This document shows positions 4,933-5,123 of a stretch of 5,123 bases of DNA, in pieces. The notes under the pieces were generated by a model. It saw only the letters and a list, made by a program, of their open reading frames with translations, did not search any database and had not been told where the DNA came from. Made by a program: the position numbers and the translations under genes. Numbering within the stretch: the first letter of the stretch is position 1; every line of letters starts with the position of its first letter. The DNA comes from Candidatus Methanovirga basalitermitum (GTDB taxonomy: Archaea > Methanobacteriota > Methanobacteria > Methanobacteriales > Methanobacteriaceae), in NCBI GenBank assembly GCA_031284445.1, contig JAISZW010000152.1:1-5123 (forward strand), read 5' to 3'.

Positions 4933-5123
4933 ATTTTCAAGCATTATCTATACTTATTTCACATCATATTTCATTTCATACATCTTGAAATCTAAAAGTA
5001 GATCATAATTAGTCACAAAAATGAAAATAAATCCATTATTAACTATTAATACTTGAATACAAGATCATATAAACCAGCTAAATCTTGGACAAAATTTAGA
5101 TAGATTTTTAAGGGCTTTTATTC

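Noticed and set aside
4933..5123. Minus-strand frames at the right edge (for example one reading LNFVQDLAGLYDLVFKY)
   Set aside because: They are short, without start codons or ribosome sites and broken by stops; nothing could be matched to a family.
1..5123. CRISPR array, toxin-antitoxin or defence system
   Set aside because: No regularly spaced direct repeats, and no small gene pair or nuclease, helicase or similar motif was found on either strand.

Overview
The window is very AT-rich. It looks like a chromosomal segment from a methanogenic archaeon, most likely of the Methanobacteriales (Methanobrevibacter or Methanosphaera type). The supporting signs are TATA-box promoter sequences, Shine-Dalgarno motifs of the GGAG/GAGGTG type, tRNA genes without an encoded CCA, and proteins typical of these archaea (four-CBS-domain proteins, stand-alone prephenate dehydratase with an ACT domain, archaeal-length DapB). 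The genus is an inference, and nothing here settles the species.

Layout, left to right. Positions 1-300 hold the decayed 5' end of a repeated element that reads leftward and is richer in GC than the rest. Positions 326-1138 (minus) are pheA, prephenate dehydratase. Its frame has no ATG, GTG or TTG at the proper N-terminus and seems to start at an ATT codon 8 nt after a GGAG. Positions 1206-2027 and 2115-3002 (minus) are two different proteins, each with four CBS domains. The first has a 22-nt A tract in its coding strand, encoding seven lysines in a row. A 218-bp divergent promoter region (3003-3220) separates these from dapB (3221-4039, plus), 4-hydroxy-tetrahydrodipicolinate reductase. After a structured AT-rich spacer comes a tight tRNA cluster: tRNA-Gly(GCC), a decayed copy of tRNA-Gly(TCC), and an intact tRNA-Gly(TCC), separated by 2 nt each. 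Positions 4497-4817 have no convincing gene. At 4818-4932 a second copy of the left-hand element appears in inverted orientation, even more decayed.

Function. pheA (phenylalanine branch) and dapB (lysine branch) are amino-acid biosynthesis genes. The CBS proteins between them are probably adenosyl-ligand sensors or regulatory subunits, but their partners cannot be read from the sequence. I found no CRISPR array, defence system or complete mobile element. The most notable signals are the AUU start of pheA, the slippage-prone poly(A) tract in a CBS gene, the inverted pair of element remnants bracketing the housekeeping block, and the pseudo-tRNA embedded between two working tRNAs.
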